Shown here piece by piece: positions 38,901 through 49,935 of a stretch of DNA of 64,000 nucleotides. The notes below the pieces were generated by a model. The model saw nothing but the letters and a program-made list of their open reading frames with translations, was not told the DNA's origin and searched no databases. Numbering within the stretch: position 1 is the stretch's first letter; the number at the start of each line of letters is the position of its first letter. The translations under genes were made by a program, and so were the position numbers. The stretch lies in contig JAWDGP010001404.1 in assembly GCA_033675545.1 (NCBI GenBank), forward strand, positions 118,501-182,500, in the 5' to 3' direction. The stretch comes from Elysia crispata (lineage: Eukaryota > Mollusca > Gastropoda > Plakobranchidae).

Positions 38901-41900
38901 AGAAAGGCAAGGTGTTGCTTGGTCTGCACCATAGGAGTCGAGAGGAGGGCAGTGGGTGGGCAAAGCATGTGAAACTCTTATGCGTGCGTGTTTGTCCAGA
39001 TTATGTTAACCTTGAATGAACGTATTGGTCCAGGTCTAATATGGAAGCATGTGGTTCCACTTTCAATGTCAGTAGGTGGGTGAGATGTCTATCTTCAGTG
39101 CACAAACTACTGTTTTTTCTTTTCCTTTTTCTTTCTTTCACCACACAGGTCAACACATAAGATCTGCAGTTAGCTGGTGGTAGGCATTACTTTACTCACA
39201 ACTTCACACCAATACTGCAATCTGTAAAATTCAGATTATAGATTTTGACCTAATCGTGCAACAGCTTTCTAACTTTCCCTAAAATTAAATCATGGCAAAT
39301 GAAAGTTACGTTTTGTTCAATTGATGGCAGTAGAGGGTCTAAAAAAGCAAAAGTTATACCACTGACAACTTCAGTATTTCTGCCAACACAGTCTCTGTCA
39401 CCATGAAAAACAAACATCAGTGTCTGGAGCAGGGTGTCCTGTTAGTAAGGGACATAATGTTTTGATGTCCATTGTTGATAAAAGTTTAAAACACAGAGAC
39501 GTTCCTTGTTTTTTTTTTTTTAATATGTTTGTGTGATGTGATAGCTGTAATGATATTGTCTGAAGTGACTAGAGAGAAAGTAAATTCCTATACAAAATAC
39601 TAAGATTCTTGAGAATTTTGTCGTCTTTCCTTTTTTAAAAATTTTTGTTTATAATTGCACAGACATCTAATGGATTCAGTTTTAGTATTCAGTAATCTAA
39701 AAACAAAATAAATGATTCATTATTACTTTTACATCATGATATATGAAGTATTTGAAAGTGACTAAAAATATCAAACCACTTTGGTTTTTTTTAAAGCGAT
39801 ATTGCAACACATTTCAAATTGTAAAGTATAATCCTTTTAAGTTACCTCATTTTGCAATAATACATTTATTTTGGTAGGGAAGAAAAAAAGGTTGTGTGAG
39901 TATTTCTCTTTTATTTCTTTTTCTTTGTGGGGTTTTTGTTTTGTTTTTTGGTTTATTCTTAATTTCTTTTTCTTTGCCTTTTAATTTTTGTTCACAATGC
40001 TTTTCGCAATAATTGTCGTAATGATAGTTTCATTGCTTTTCAATAAAAAAACAGTGATTTAACGATTTGAAAAAAAATTAGAAAGGCCTGGACTGTTTCT
40101 CTTTTGTGTTGTTTCAGTAAAACACAAGGACCCCCCCCCCCTCTCTTCCCAAAAAAAAAAAAACAGGAAAAAAAATGTTAAGCGATCCAGGTTTCAATAG
40201 GCTTGGTATAGTGAATTCAAGAGCTGAGCTACTGTTTTCACACTTCTCATACATTCTGTTATTCGCTTCATGGACAGACTTGTCTAGATCATATAAACTG
40301 TGACGAATTAGTAAAAAAAAAAGGTTGTCATATGAAGGCCTTGCTCTTCTTTGAGCTGATGCAGTGTTTTGACTTAACCAGAATCAGCAATGGTTTGGTG
40401 GCTTAAACCTCGAAAATATTTTAAAATGTTTCAAAGCGAGTTCACTATAAAAAACAGTGGAAAAAAAACAAAAAATCAAAACACATTTCTCTTATATGAC
40501 TTGTTTTAAACTGCAAATGTTCTGTTCAAGTTTATCTAAAATATTTTATCCTTTTCCCCAATCATTATTATTTTGCGGTTTAAAAAAATAACATGGGAGA
40601 ACCACCATTTGAAAGATCATATGTGAGGTGGCCTAGGATTTCAGGCTCATGTCGGAAATTGCTGTTTTGAGCTATTGGGCTTCAAACATAAAAAATCAAT
40701 TTTCAAGGTTTCCCACTTTTTAGCTTCTTATGAACTATCAACTATTTTTCTATCTTGCCAAAAAGTATCAAAGCTCAAAAGAAACTTGAAATATGCTTTG
40801 TGGTGTTTTTGTGAAGATAACTGCAACCTAGCATAAAAACTTTCCCTAACTTTAAATTATAGAACTCGGGCAAGTTTTCATAATGGGTCATAAGGATATT
40901 ATGCTATTACAAATTATATCATTTTTTTTAAATACGTGTACGTGAAATATCATTAACATGTAACTTCAGCCTGCAAAATTTGAAAGTTTGTATGCAATGT
41001 CCAGAAACACCTTTGAAAAATAATTGTTCTTAGGAAATTGAAGTTTTTATGGGTATATGTTAAATATAGAGGAAAAAAAAATGAAGTAGCATGTTTCCCT
41101 TTTGATGGTAATGATTGCATAAAGAAAGGGATAAAGTTATTACAAATTGTGACCTCCAAAAAAATGAAAGTAAGTAAATTATAGATAAATTGTCACAAAT
41201 GAAAGTATTGTGACACATCCTAAAATTGAAATATTTTTTTTGATTTTGTCACTAAATTGAAATTTTTTTCTTTTTTCTTTGATAATAATATTATTGTTGT
41301 AAAGCTTTTAGTTCTCAATTTTTTTTCAGTGTACAGAGTATGATCTTGATTTTGGCACTGAGTGTCTGCTACTGGCCCTGAAATATGCAGGTTGCGCAGC
41401 TCATTTAGTGGAAGGAACAGATGATTTGTGGAAGGTGAGCCCTTACTCTTAATTATTTCTAATTTTTATGTATGTTTATAACTTTTTTTTTGTAACCTTT
41501 TCTTCCTTATTGTCAAGATAATGTGTCCTATGTCATGCACTTTGATTGCAGTAACAAAAAATAACCTTTCAACTGAAAAAGATATTGAGCAATGGACTGA
41601 GGAATTTCTCAACCAAAGCAGCAAAATGCTATAAACTAACTAATCTGGCAAAACTAAAACCTGACTGTTTATTTCATAACAAACAATGCAAGAGGTAACA
41701 AAAATATCAACAAGCTTAGTCCAAATACCGTTCACACTGCCCATCCTGTAGTCAGCAGTCCAAGGCAAGGAAAATAAAAACATCTTCTTATTAAATCTCA
41801 AGTTTTTGTCAAAGAGGAAAGATCTCCAGCTGAAATACCCTACAAATAAAAGCCCTCTTTGTGGACCTTCAGAGCAGCTAAAGTAGACCAACATGTCACA

Positions 41901-44900
41901 TACAGGCCAGAAATGAGAGTGAAAAAACTCAGTGGTTTCAGGTAGGAAAAGCAACACAACAGGCAGCAAGATTTTCAGCCTCTCACTTTGTGATACACAT
42001 TTCCTACAGAATTTATTGTTTTATACACTTAATCATTAATCCATAAGAATCTTTATTGGTGTGTGCATGTTAGGATGATATTATTTTTGTCATCCCTCTA
42101 TGACAAACCTTTTAGTAACGCTTTGTAATTTAAGGGATACGCATCATGGGGTGTGTACATACAGCCCATCTTAAATCTACAAAATCTTGAAGTTGTGAAT
42201 AGTGCAGAATTCTAGAATGTCCAACTATTATTTTTAATCTAATCTTAGCCATACATGTTGGCTCTTCAAGCCTTCCCGTTTTTTCTATACTTAACACCTT
42301 AAAATATTTTATCTAATTTCTCAGTTTTTCATGTATAAATTTTCTTTTTGGCTCCATTTTTTTAAATAGTAATAGTCCTGACTGCTGTTTTCTTCTAAAC
42401 TTAAACCTTTGACAGCAAAAAGATTTGTCCATGTCTTTCTGATGTTTTGATTATTGTTTTAGCTCAAAAGCATTAATAAGATCAGAAATGAAAAATAGGC
42501 TCAGGAGGGAAAGATCAGCAGTTGAAATAAATGTACTTCTTGCTATCTTTACTGAAGTTCGTTCTTTTACCTTGCAGGTGACCTATCAAAAAGATCTGTA
42601 TGCTATGGAATCAATTGTAAAAGGTACTTGAACATTTCATTTTTTGAGGTAATAAGGACAAGGCAAATTGTCAATTGTTTCATATTTCCCAGGTCTCTCT
42701 CAGAGTATTGTGTTTGAGATTTAGGGGAAGGTCAAAAATGGAATTAAAAGAAAGTCAAATGTTGAGGCTTTGTTACTCGAGGAAAGTTGATTTGATATAA
42801 TTTTTTTATACTGAATATATCACTCTGTAAATAGTAAGCTTAGTAGTTTTAAAAAAAAAAATGAATAAAAACCAAAAATTTTCTCCGTGCTCTATTTATG
42901 TAAATTCTAAAATTTTTATGATTTGACTTGAAATTGTTTTTCCCTTTACAAAGTGTATGAAAATTGATGCAAAGAAGTTTTATTGGGGGTTTATTTCTAA
43001 TGGAATCTTATTTTGTATTTTCAGAAAAATACTCAAGTTTGTCTATCATTAACAAATGCACATGTAAGTCAACATTTGTCAAAGAAGTAGAGGAACAGAT
43101 ATTTGGTTGGCCCTTCAAGGTGCGTTTAAGATATCACTAGAGCTGCTATTATAATTGATTCAAAGAAAAAAATATCCTTATCCACTCTAAAAAGTTAACT
43201 AAGTTTGTAATCATTACGAGTCATTAAGCAAATTATAATTGCTTTTTTTTATTTTGTGGACAGAAGCCTTAGGAATCTTTTATATCTGGCTAAATCTGTG
43301 CAGCAGTGGTTTTTTCCTTGCCAGATTTTTTTAGAAACTTCCAAGAAAACTTATCAAATATGCTTTATACATGCAGTGAATTAATGAAATATATAGAGTC
43401 ATTTCTAGATGAAATAAAGGCTTAGCAACCCATGGCTGTTAAGGCGCGGCCCTTTAGTTCGCCAGCTGCTCTTAGTAACCTGAACAGGTCATGAGGTCAA
43501 CCGCTGGGTGAACAGGAATTCCTGATTTTGAGCTGGGGGTGTTTAGACGCATCGTATATAATGTTTAAACATGCATATAATCCCACTGGCCGCATCAATG
43601 TTAATGGAAACCATGTAATATGAAGGAACCATACTCCTTTAGTGCTGGGAAAAACAATGGAAGTTTTATTTCTAAAACTGAAAGAAATGCAGAGCAGTTT
43701 TGATGGTCCGAAATTTGGCAGTAGCCGCATTTCATTACAGAGATGACAGTTTTGAGGATGCCAAATGAAGCTATTGGAACAATATTTTATGATGAAATTT
43801 TGCCAGTGATTCATCGATATGTTGAATAATTAACCTACCAAACGGCAACTGCGAAGAGTTCTTAGTTCTTTAGCTATCTTGATTTAAGTTTCTGATCTCG
43901 ACCTTTTTACACAGCTACCCGGTTAAAATTTTTATTCTTTGTCTTCTAAGTTTTCAGTTTATCTCTATACTCTGAGTGGTATCGCAGCTCTTCTTTTATT
44001 GGTTCTAGATCTAGTACCATCATTATCTTGAGACGAATTTTACACATCTATCATATCAGAGAAAAATGATGAATTCGTGTGCTCACAGAAAATAGACTTA
44101 GTTTTATAACTTAACAATAAGTTTAGATTACAGTTTAGAATAAGGTTTAATACTAGATCTAGATCGGGATGTAGAGTAATTTGATTGCCACTGATAGGCC
44201 AACAATTTAAAATTGTTTCGATATCATGTGGAAACATTAATTTTGTTGGTAAAGGAAAGCCTATAGTTTTTACGACGGTAGGTCTAGTAGACTTTCCGAA
44301 ACATATAAACTCCCGATTAGAAAATCATGTTTCCTAAGTCGTAAGAATACACGAAATGTCCGTTTTTTCAAAAAATCATGTAAAATCACATAAAAACTCT
44401 TCGCGGTCGAAAGTTGCGCCGGGAATAATTATTTAAATGTTTTATGCTATATAATGTGTTTGAAGAAAAAATATTGTTCCGTTTAGGAAATATTCATTCT
44501 GAAACAAGCGCATTATCATAATTATAAATTCGAGCATTTTTCATTCGCGACGTCAATGTTAAGGTATAATTAAAAATGATCTTATTTCGGTACAGTGGAA
44601 GTTATTGCGTTGTGTTGGTCAAAGCTGGGGCTTTAAAATGAATCTAAGCACAACAAATTTTGAAAAAGTAATAGCAGAGATATTACAATCTAAAACTTGG
44701 TGAAAACTGTGAATCTCGAGAATCACAGGTGCATGCACCAACACGCCTGCCGGCGCTGTGCTGGCTCCACAGAGTTTATCGTCTCCTAAGTTTGCTCCAC
44801 TCAGCTGGACAGGTGATTTATTACCGACCCGCCCACTGCTGGCGGATACCTGGGGCATGCCTGGCCGAGAACTAAAGGGCCGCTTTCAGTGGTTTTTAAA

Positions 44901-47900
44901 CAGCCGTGAACAGCAGGAGTGAAACTGATCAATGTCTATGAGACCCCTTAGAATTCAGTAAGACTCAATAACTAATTTGAAGTTATTTGCCAAAGCACTG
45001 GTCATAGAATACTTTACTCATACAGTGAAAATTCCCAACATTTGCTTTTACCAGCCTCTTAGCCCAAATTTGACAAATTTGACTACAGCAGTGTGACAGT
45101 TCAATCTTTTTACAGCTTTCTGGTCATGCTGAATTTGAAAAAAAAAAAATTACTTAATGTCTTTGAAAATTGTCTGACTTTCATTATTATTAATCTAATT
45201 CTAGTTCAGTATTCTCTCTACTTGCTTTGGTTTATGTTTGACTGTGTATAATAACTCTCATCTCTTTCAATGGCAAAGGAGTAATAAGTTAGTATCATTA
45301 TGGCAGGCTAACATTTGAGGTTCAAAATTCCTTTATTATAGGGACACTAAAAATCTGAATATGTTTTGCAATTGAATAAATCTTGTATGAAGAAGTTTGA
45401 TTTTTTTTTTATTTGCTTTTTTTTTCTCTTTCTAATAAATACCTGAAAATTATAAATCATATTTGCAATCACTTTCTTCAGCCAATGTTACAGTTAAGTC
45501 AGTGACTGATTCTCTGAACATACTGGTTTTAGCAAAGGTACTGGTGGAAAAATGTAGTGCCCAAGTCAACATTTAGGAAATTCTTTTATGTCGCTAGATT
45601 TTGAGGAATGTATGATTCCAGCATTATAAGTACCTGGATCTTTAATATTTGCTTTAAGATGAACGAGATACATTTTTGTTTTTCTTCAATCAATGTCACC
45701 TTGTAGAGGATGAAATTGATGACATTTTACTCTTATGTTGATAGGATGGTCTCTAAGTAATAGTCTATCAGTGATTTGAAATTAAGAAAAGTGAATCAAT
45801 ATGTTCAGTGTTTTAATATCTGGTGATTAATTCTTACTTTTTTTTCTCCCACAGATAGCAACTGCTGAGGAAAGTCTTGCCAATACTTTTGTGGTCTTCA
45901 TGGACAACTGGACTCATACACAAAGGAATTTTTCACACATGGAAACCATAGTATCTTCTATAGCAGAAAAATGTGTCATTCCTTCGGACAGCAAGATCTC
46001 TCTTATTCCAATTATCCTAGCAGTGTTTGTATCAGGCAAGGACAATGCAAAATCAGCTGTTGTCACCAGTGATAAGCGAACATCCCCACAAGAAACAGCA
46101 AATAATGATGTGGGTCACTTCAGAAGAGGCGAAGATCTTGATAACATGCAGAAGGAACACGATCTCTCTTTGAGCCCATTGAGATCTCCTGTTGTGACTC
46201 ATACTAGCAGTTCACCAAGTGTGTGCAGTTTATCGTCATCATGTCTTGAGTCTTTTCCATCCAAAACTGAGAAGCGGTTGCAATTAAACGCTTCATCTCC
46301 TTGCACAGAACCTCTGGAAACCAACAGTAGCTGTGACTATTTTTGCCAAAATGTAGGAATAACAGGGAGTCTTTACACAGATTCTGTTCCAGCTGAATCA
46401 GACAAACCCATGACCTTCAGCACTCAGAGGCGCAATGCCTGTGCTTATGCTTTAACCAAGCTGAAATCGTTTTTGGCGAAATCTTTCGGAAAAAAGTCTT
46501 TCACAGTCGTGGGAATAGTAACAGAGGTATTTATCACTAAAATAATGATATTACTATACTTTTGACTGCCGAAATATTTAATTATGAAGCAAATGAAACT
46601 TAATGGGAAGTTCAAGTACTTTTGTGTGAAGCAACATATTTTACAACTATCATCAATTGAGTTGGCTGAAATGTGGAAATACTATGATAAGGGCAGGTTA
46701 TATAAATTGTATAAGGAAAAGACAATGAAACATCGACTGTTGTCACCAGTGATGAGCAAGCAACACCAACAAGAGATTTGTTTAATTTTTTTTTATCTTA
46801 TTGCTTATTGAGAAATGATGATTCACATCTCAGCTCAAGCTCCCATAATAGTTGCATTTGGAAAAATTAAAAAGAAAAGAAAGAAAAGAAAAATCAATTT
46901 TTGTCAGTGTGCGAAACAGTTAGCTCAATCATGTTTACAAACGTCTGTAAAAATGTTTGTTGTGTCTGACTGAGAGGTATTTGAGAATATGCGTATAACT
47001 TTAATTATAGTTTGAAGATAAGTTGGAATAATTGATAAGAGTGCTCAACTCTGGGTGCATTTCATAGATATAGAAGATCTTACCTTAAATTCTCTTCATA
47101 CTACACTTGTGTTTCAAGCGGAGGACAAAGGTATCGCCTGTCCTCCGCTTCAAACACAAGTGTAGTATGAAGAGAATTTAAGGTAAGATCTTCTATATCT
47201 AACTTTAAATGTATATATATATATATACACATATTATATCTGCATGTGCATATCTGTATTTCATTAATTTTCCTCAGAGATAGCTTTTGATTTTGTGTGT
47301 GTAGCTCTCTTAATAGGGATAACTAGAAATAAGATATAATGGAAATTAAGATGTTAAATAATTTTTTTTCGCTTAAGACTAATGTTAGCATTATTGTCAT
47401 AGCCTATTTTTTTTCAAGATTTTCCAGGTTTGCCAATGTTACAATGTCCTCACAAATAGTAGTTTTTCCATTATATAATATATCTGTGTATGTGTGCTAA
47501 GTAAAAGTGGAGGTTACTTACTACTTCATTGCTGCATAAGTGTTTTGTTTCTTATCAGGCAAGCAGTTTTACTTCCAGTTCATTTTTTCAAGCAGATGCT
47601 CTTTGCACTGTCATCATGACAGAAAATGTCATACCATTTGCTCAGGCTTGGCTTTTCCACTTGAATTAAAAACTTTTCCCTATGTATAGATTGCATTTTT
47701 TTGTAGTAGTTGAATAAGGATTAACTTTATTAATAATTTCCAAGGAGATTGTGTATTCTTTTTTGGATTCTTTCAATGTCCATATATGTTCACAAAAACT
47801 GGTTTCACATTGCTTGTGTTTGACTTTGAAGCTAGAGGCGTACTTGTTATATCTACTTTTAAATTCATTTTCTATAATCCCTATGGAGCTTCCCATAACT

Positions 47901-48530
47901 TTCGTACAATTTTGCTCCACTGGTAAATAAGGCTTTTTTTTTGTAGACATTTTCTTCTCTAAGGACACATATAATTTTATTCCTACAGTGGCAGTGGATG
48001 TCCTTTTTGTTGCTGTCTGCATTTAGGATTTTCTGTTATGACTGTCATTTCTTCTTCATTACTCATGCAGCTATGGCTTCACCCCAGAGTGGTTTTTTTT
48101 TTGATAATCTGGTGGAGTTTGGAATTTGCTGTTAGTGTTACTTGGCAAACACTTATTCAGCAGTTTGAAGAATCTTCTGCCAATATTAGAAGTGACATTC
48201 ATGCAGTATAAAGGGTTGAAGCAAGCTATGTACCTCTTTCTTGATCTTTCTTTTGTTTCATTGCTTGTTTATTGGCTCATTTCTTTCTGTTGGATCTGAT
48301 TTGCAGTCACTTGTTTTTTTTGTTTAAGCACATACTGTTTTAGGTATATATGTGTGTGTGAATGTAGACTGTAGATACTTACAAAAGAGAAATCCTCTTT
48401 TAATGTACCCATCTAAACCTTTTATTTGTTCTGTTCCCCTCAGGACTCGCAGGATTTTGCAGAAAAACTGCGCAGTCTCATTTGGCATCGAGCTTCATAT
48501 CTTGACGGTCAGCTGTTTTACTGGACTTGA
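29820..48530 (+). CDS. CRPPA: D-ribitol-5-phosphate cytidylyltransferase (CRPPA/ISPD), complete, nine coding exons
   Basis: Makes CDP-ribitol from CTP and ribitol-5-phosphate, the donor used in building the matriglycan-bearing glycan of alpha-dystroglycan; cytosolic. Exons: 29820-29944, 36055-36215, 36787-36887, 37702-37851, 41330-41434, 42578-42623, 43025-43119, 45855-46526, 48444-48530. Borders are GT-AG and phases agree, giving 513 residues (human 451). The IspD-like domain shows [10 protein letters not shown] (7-16) and KQF (22-24), TRHRSIF (81-87), HDGARPF (106-112), RPLVSTV and SEMPQAF (exon 4), [12 protein letters not shown] (exon 5) and [15 protein letters not shown] (exon 6). The C-terminal domain (exons 7-9) is less conserved and has a Ser/Thr-rich insert of about 120 residues (near 324-445). 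An in-frame TAA lies two codons before the ATG. The usual PAAG.G.RM loop has Ser in place of the second Gly. Intron 1 carries an LTR element. Confidence 0.96.
29998..30190 (+). repeat. Left LTR (193 bp)
   Basis: Direct copy of 34650-34842. It has AATAAA in ATTAAATAAAGACTC (near 30065), a possible polyadenylation signal inside CRPPA intron 1, on the sense strand. Confidence 0.95.
30916..31976 (+). pseudogene. gag and protease remnant of the Gypsy element
   Basis: The first piece begins [12 protein letters not shown] at 30916 and carries a [15 protein letters not shown] block, typical of Gypsy gag. Near 31165 the frame changes, and the second piece (31206-31976) continues capsid-like sequence ([16 protein letters not shown]) to two zinc knuckles, [13 protein letters not shown] and [14 protein letters not shown]. 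An aspartic-protease-like NTGAGDNF follows, in which the usual catalytic Asp of DTGA is Asn. A stop follows at once. Confidence 0.85.
31987..33224 (+). pseudogene. Reverse transcriptase and RNase H remnant of the Gypsy element
   Basis: Begins abruptly within the reverse transcriptase at about 31987 ([14 protein letters not shown], then [15 protein letters not shown]). A stop lies near 32240. The catalytic YIDD box follows near 32343-32354, then a thumb/connection region ([16 protein letters not shown]). A frame change near 32815 leads into RNase H ([26 protein letters not shown], then [11 protein letters not shown]). The N-terminal part of the reverse transcriptase is absent. Confidence 0.88.
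33440..34407 (+). pseudogene. Integrase remnant of the Gypsy element
   Basis: A zinc-binding region ([14 protein letters not shown], then CRTCPTC) is followed, after a frame change near 33600, by the catalytic core. The first Asp is in [10 protein letters not shown], the second in [10 protein letters not shown] and the Glu in [14 protein letters not shown], as expected for a DDE core. A C-terminal region with [14 protein letters not shown] runs to 34407. Stops between 33225 and 33460 separate it from RNase H. Confidence 0.88.
34650..34842 (+). repeat. Right LTR (193 bp)
   Basis: Direct copy of the left LTR, with AATAAA at the same position (near 34717) and the same TG...CA ends. Confidence 0.95.
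34848..36054. other. Rest of CRPPA intron 1
   Basis: AT-rich intron sequence without recognised genes. A (CT)n-rich tract with CTTT interruptions lies at 35871-35966, about 90 bp before the exon 2 acceptor. Confidence 0.7.
35871..35966. repeat. (CT)n microsatellite in CRPPA intron 1
   Basis: CT dinucleotides with TTTCT interruptions in the first part. On the sense strand it forms a long polypyrimidine tract upstream of the exon 2 acceptor. Confidence 0.93.
36055..36215 (+). CDS. CRPPA: CRPPA coding exon 2
   Basis: Residues 42-95, from [12 protein letters not shown] to [15 protein letters not shown]. Acceptor TTTTCTCAG, donor GTACAG, phase 1. Confidence 0.94.
36787..36887 (+). CDS. CRPPA: CRPPA coding exon 3
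   Basis: Residues 96-129. [13 protein letters not shown] contains Asp107, equivalent to the metal-binding aspartate of IspD-type enzymes (by family knowledge). Acceptor CCTCCAG, donor GTGCAG. Confidence 0.94.
37702..37851 (+). CDS. CRPPA: CRPPA coding exon 4
   Basis: Residues 130-179, phase 0 at both ends: [17 protein letters not shown] to [18 protein letters not shown]. Acceptor TCTGTTAG, donor GTAATC. Confidence 0.95.
37852..41329. other. CRPPA intron 4
   Basis: A 3.5-kb intron. Apart from the SINE at about 38045-38205 I see only AT-rich sequence with homopolymers (for example C run 40131-40141). No nested gene recognised. Confidence 0.7.
38045..38205 (-). mobile_element. tRNA-derived SINE (minus strand) in CRPPA intron 4
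   Basis: On the minus strand an A-box-like TGGCTAAGAGG (38192-38182) is followed about 40 bp later by AGGTTCGAGCCC (38143-38132), a near-perfect B box of a tRNA-type RNA polymerase III promoter. The sequence before the A box (GGAGTGCCAG) and the spacing fit a tRNA head with an unrelated body behind it. It is not an intact tRNA, since the acceptor stem cannot be formed. The 3' end is uncertain. Confidence 0.65.
41330..41434 (+). CDS. CRPPA: CRPPA coding exon 5
   Basis: Residues 180-214, [19 protein letters not shown] to EGTDDLWK. Acceptor TTTTTTTTCAG, donor GTGAGC. This is one of the best conserved stretches of the family. Confidence 0.95.
42578..42623 (+). CDS. CRPPA: CRPPA coding exon 6
   Basis: Residues 215-229 plus one base, [16 protein letters not shown] 46-nt exon too short to stand out as an open frame. 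Acceptor CTTGCAG, donor GTACTT. Confidence 0.93.
43025..43119 (+). CDS. CRPPA: CRPPA coding exon 7
   Basis: Residues 230-261, [20 protein letters not shown] to GWPFK. Start of the less conserved C-terminal domain. Acceptor TATTTTCAG, donor GTGCGT. Confidence 0.88.
43446..44883. mobile_element. Possible non-autonomous TIR element in CRPPA intron 7
   Basis: A perfect 15-bp inverted repeat, GCGGCCCTTTAGTTC at 43446-43460 and its complement at 44869-44883, bounds a 1.44-kb segment. The repeats stand out as GC-rich in AT-rich surroundings, and the inside near 44740-44865 is also GC-rich. No target-site duplication was recognised and no coding domain is present, so the call rests on the termini alone. 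Confidence 0.45.
45855..46526 (+). CDS. CRPPA: CRPPA coding exon 8 (large, with Ser/Thr-rich insert)
   Basis: Residues 262-485, 672 nt. It opens [20 protein letters not shown], has a Ser/Thr-rich, poorly structured middle of about 120 residues, and closes with [20 protein letters not shown]. The human protein lacks an insert of this size as far as I recall. Acceptor TCCCACAG, donor GTATTT. Confidence 0.88.
46527..48443. other. CRPPA intron 8
   Basis: It contains a diverged echo of part of exon 8 (46720-46785), a near-perfect hairpin (47065-47201) and otherwise AT-rich sequence. Confidence 0.7.
47065..47201. repeat. 137-nt near-perfect palindrome in CRPPA intron 8
   Basis: The 63-nt arms (47065-47127 and 47139-47201) are inverted copies with one mismatch, around an 11-nt loop AAGGTATCGCC. 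Symmetry stops sharply at both outer ends. A transcript of either strand would fold into a long duplex. It could be a young foldback element or a hairpin-RNA locus. Confidence 0.93.
48444..48530 (+). CDS. CRPPA: CRPPA coding exon 9 (C-terminus)
   Basis: 28 residues and the stop. [14 protein letters not shown] to GQLFYWT resembles the family's final SLI.ER...L.GQLL. segment. Acceptor CCCCTCAG. Confidence 0.85.
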   Translation, partial: DSQDFAEKLRSLIWHRASYLDGQLFYWT

Positions 48531-49930
48531 CCCCTGATCTCTTAGATTGGAGCAATTAACTTTTCAACTGGACCAAATCTGGAATTACGTGCAGCTCTAT
48601 AATAAGATTAAACTGAAGAGCTGTAGTGTATGGTTTTGAAGTTTGATAAAACTCAATTTTACTGTATATAAACCTATTTATATTTAATGGGGAGTAGACC
48701 AAAAAGAGAGAGAAAACAGTTCTCTTTGAGGTCTTTGATATTTTTTCCAAGAAGGCGGGGAATTGAGGGCTTTTCTAAGAAGTTGATCTTTAAATTGTTT
48801 TATATAAATAATGTGTTATGCCCAGAAGTCTCCCATTGATAGTGACCTCATGTTTGCCCAAAGAACTTGATATTACAGTGGAACCCATTATTTAACAACA
48901 CCTCGAATAGCGACAACCATTGCTATAAGTACAGATCTGAAAATTCCTGTTTTTTCCATTATTTAAGTCATTAAATTTACCTCTGCAATAACATGTATAG
49001 ATATGGCTTCCCCCCTGTAATAACTAGATCTGATGGTACAAAGGGAAGAAAACACCAAAATTTTTCATAGGAAAAAAATCTCGAGCATTTTGTCTTGCCT
49101 GCATTGCTACAGTACAAATGAATAACCGATGCAGGCTTTCGTGCTTTTTCTCCACATAGTTCCCTCCCCTTAACATAGTCTTGGCTAGTATCAGTATCAC
49201 CAGAGCTCTGGTATCACACAGCGTGTGGTTCAGAGAGCTGCACGAGGTACGCAAAACCTATGCATCTCACTCACAGCAACGATTTTCGAAAACCACTTAT
49301 CTGCCATTCATTACAATAAATTCTTCTTTATTCACTTTTGCGGGAATAAAAGCAACCCTTGCTGTAACGATACTTTATGAAAAGAACAAGAATTGTTGTT
49401 ATTCCTGAGTTCCAATGTACTGTTTACTTGCACAATTATCTCTGGGAAAAATATAATGACAAGATAACTTTTAGTTGCTCTTGAGTATTATTGACTTTAA
49501 AGTTAAGGAGTTGATCAATGAGGTTTTGTCCTATTGCAGACCGTGTGTGCATTAGTTAAACTTATGATTGTCCTGCTTATCTCTGAGCTTCTCAGCTAGA
49601 TACATGCTCTGAGCATATCAATCAATCTTGTGCCATGCTCTGAGCATACATTTTCCCCCAAAAAATTGTTTATGGTATGTACGCCAGTTCTTGATTCTTG
49701 AAATAAGTATTACATCATATCTCTGCTTTGTGGCAGTAGTGCTGCTAAAGTAGTGAAATAGCTTTAGACACAGCGCGGACTTCTCTCTTATTTGTTGTAA
49801 TTTAGTTCGCATGCTGCACAGCGCCAGACGGTCGTAAGTCTTGCCAATCTAGACATATGACTGCGATTTGACCGGGTTCACGCTAGGCCCAAATCACCGT
49901 TCTCACAGCTTTTGCTGTGGCAGAATTAAA
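48531..49930. other. 3' flank of CRPPA
   Basis: It should hold the CRPPA 3' untranslated region. No unambiguous polyadenylation signal was chosen. No further gene recognised. Confidence 0.5.
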
Positions 49931-49935
49931 ACTTG

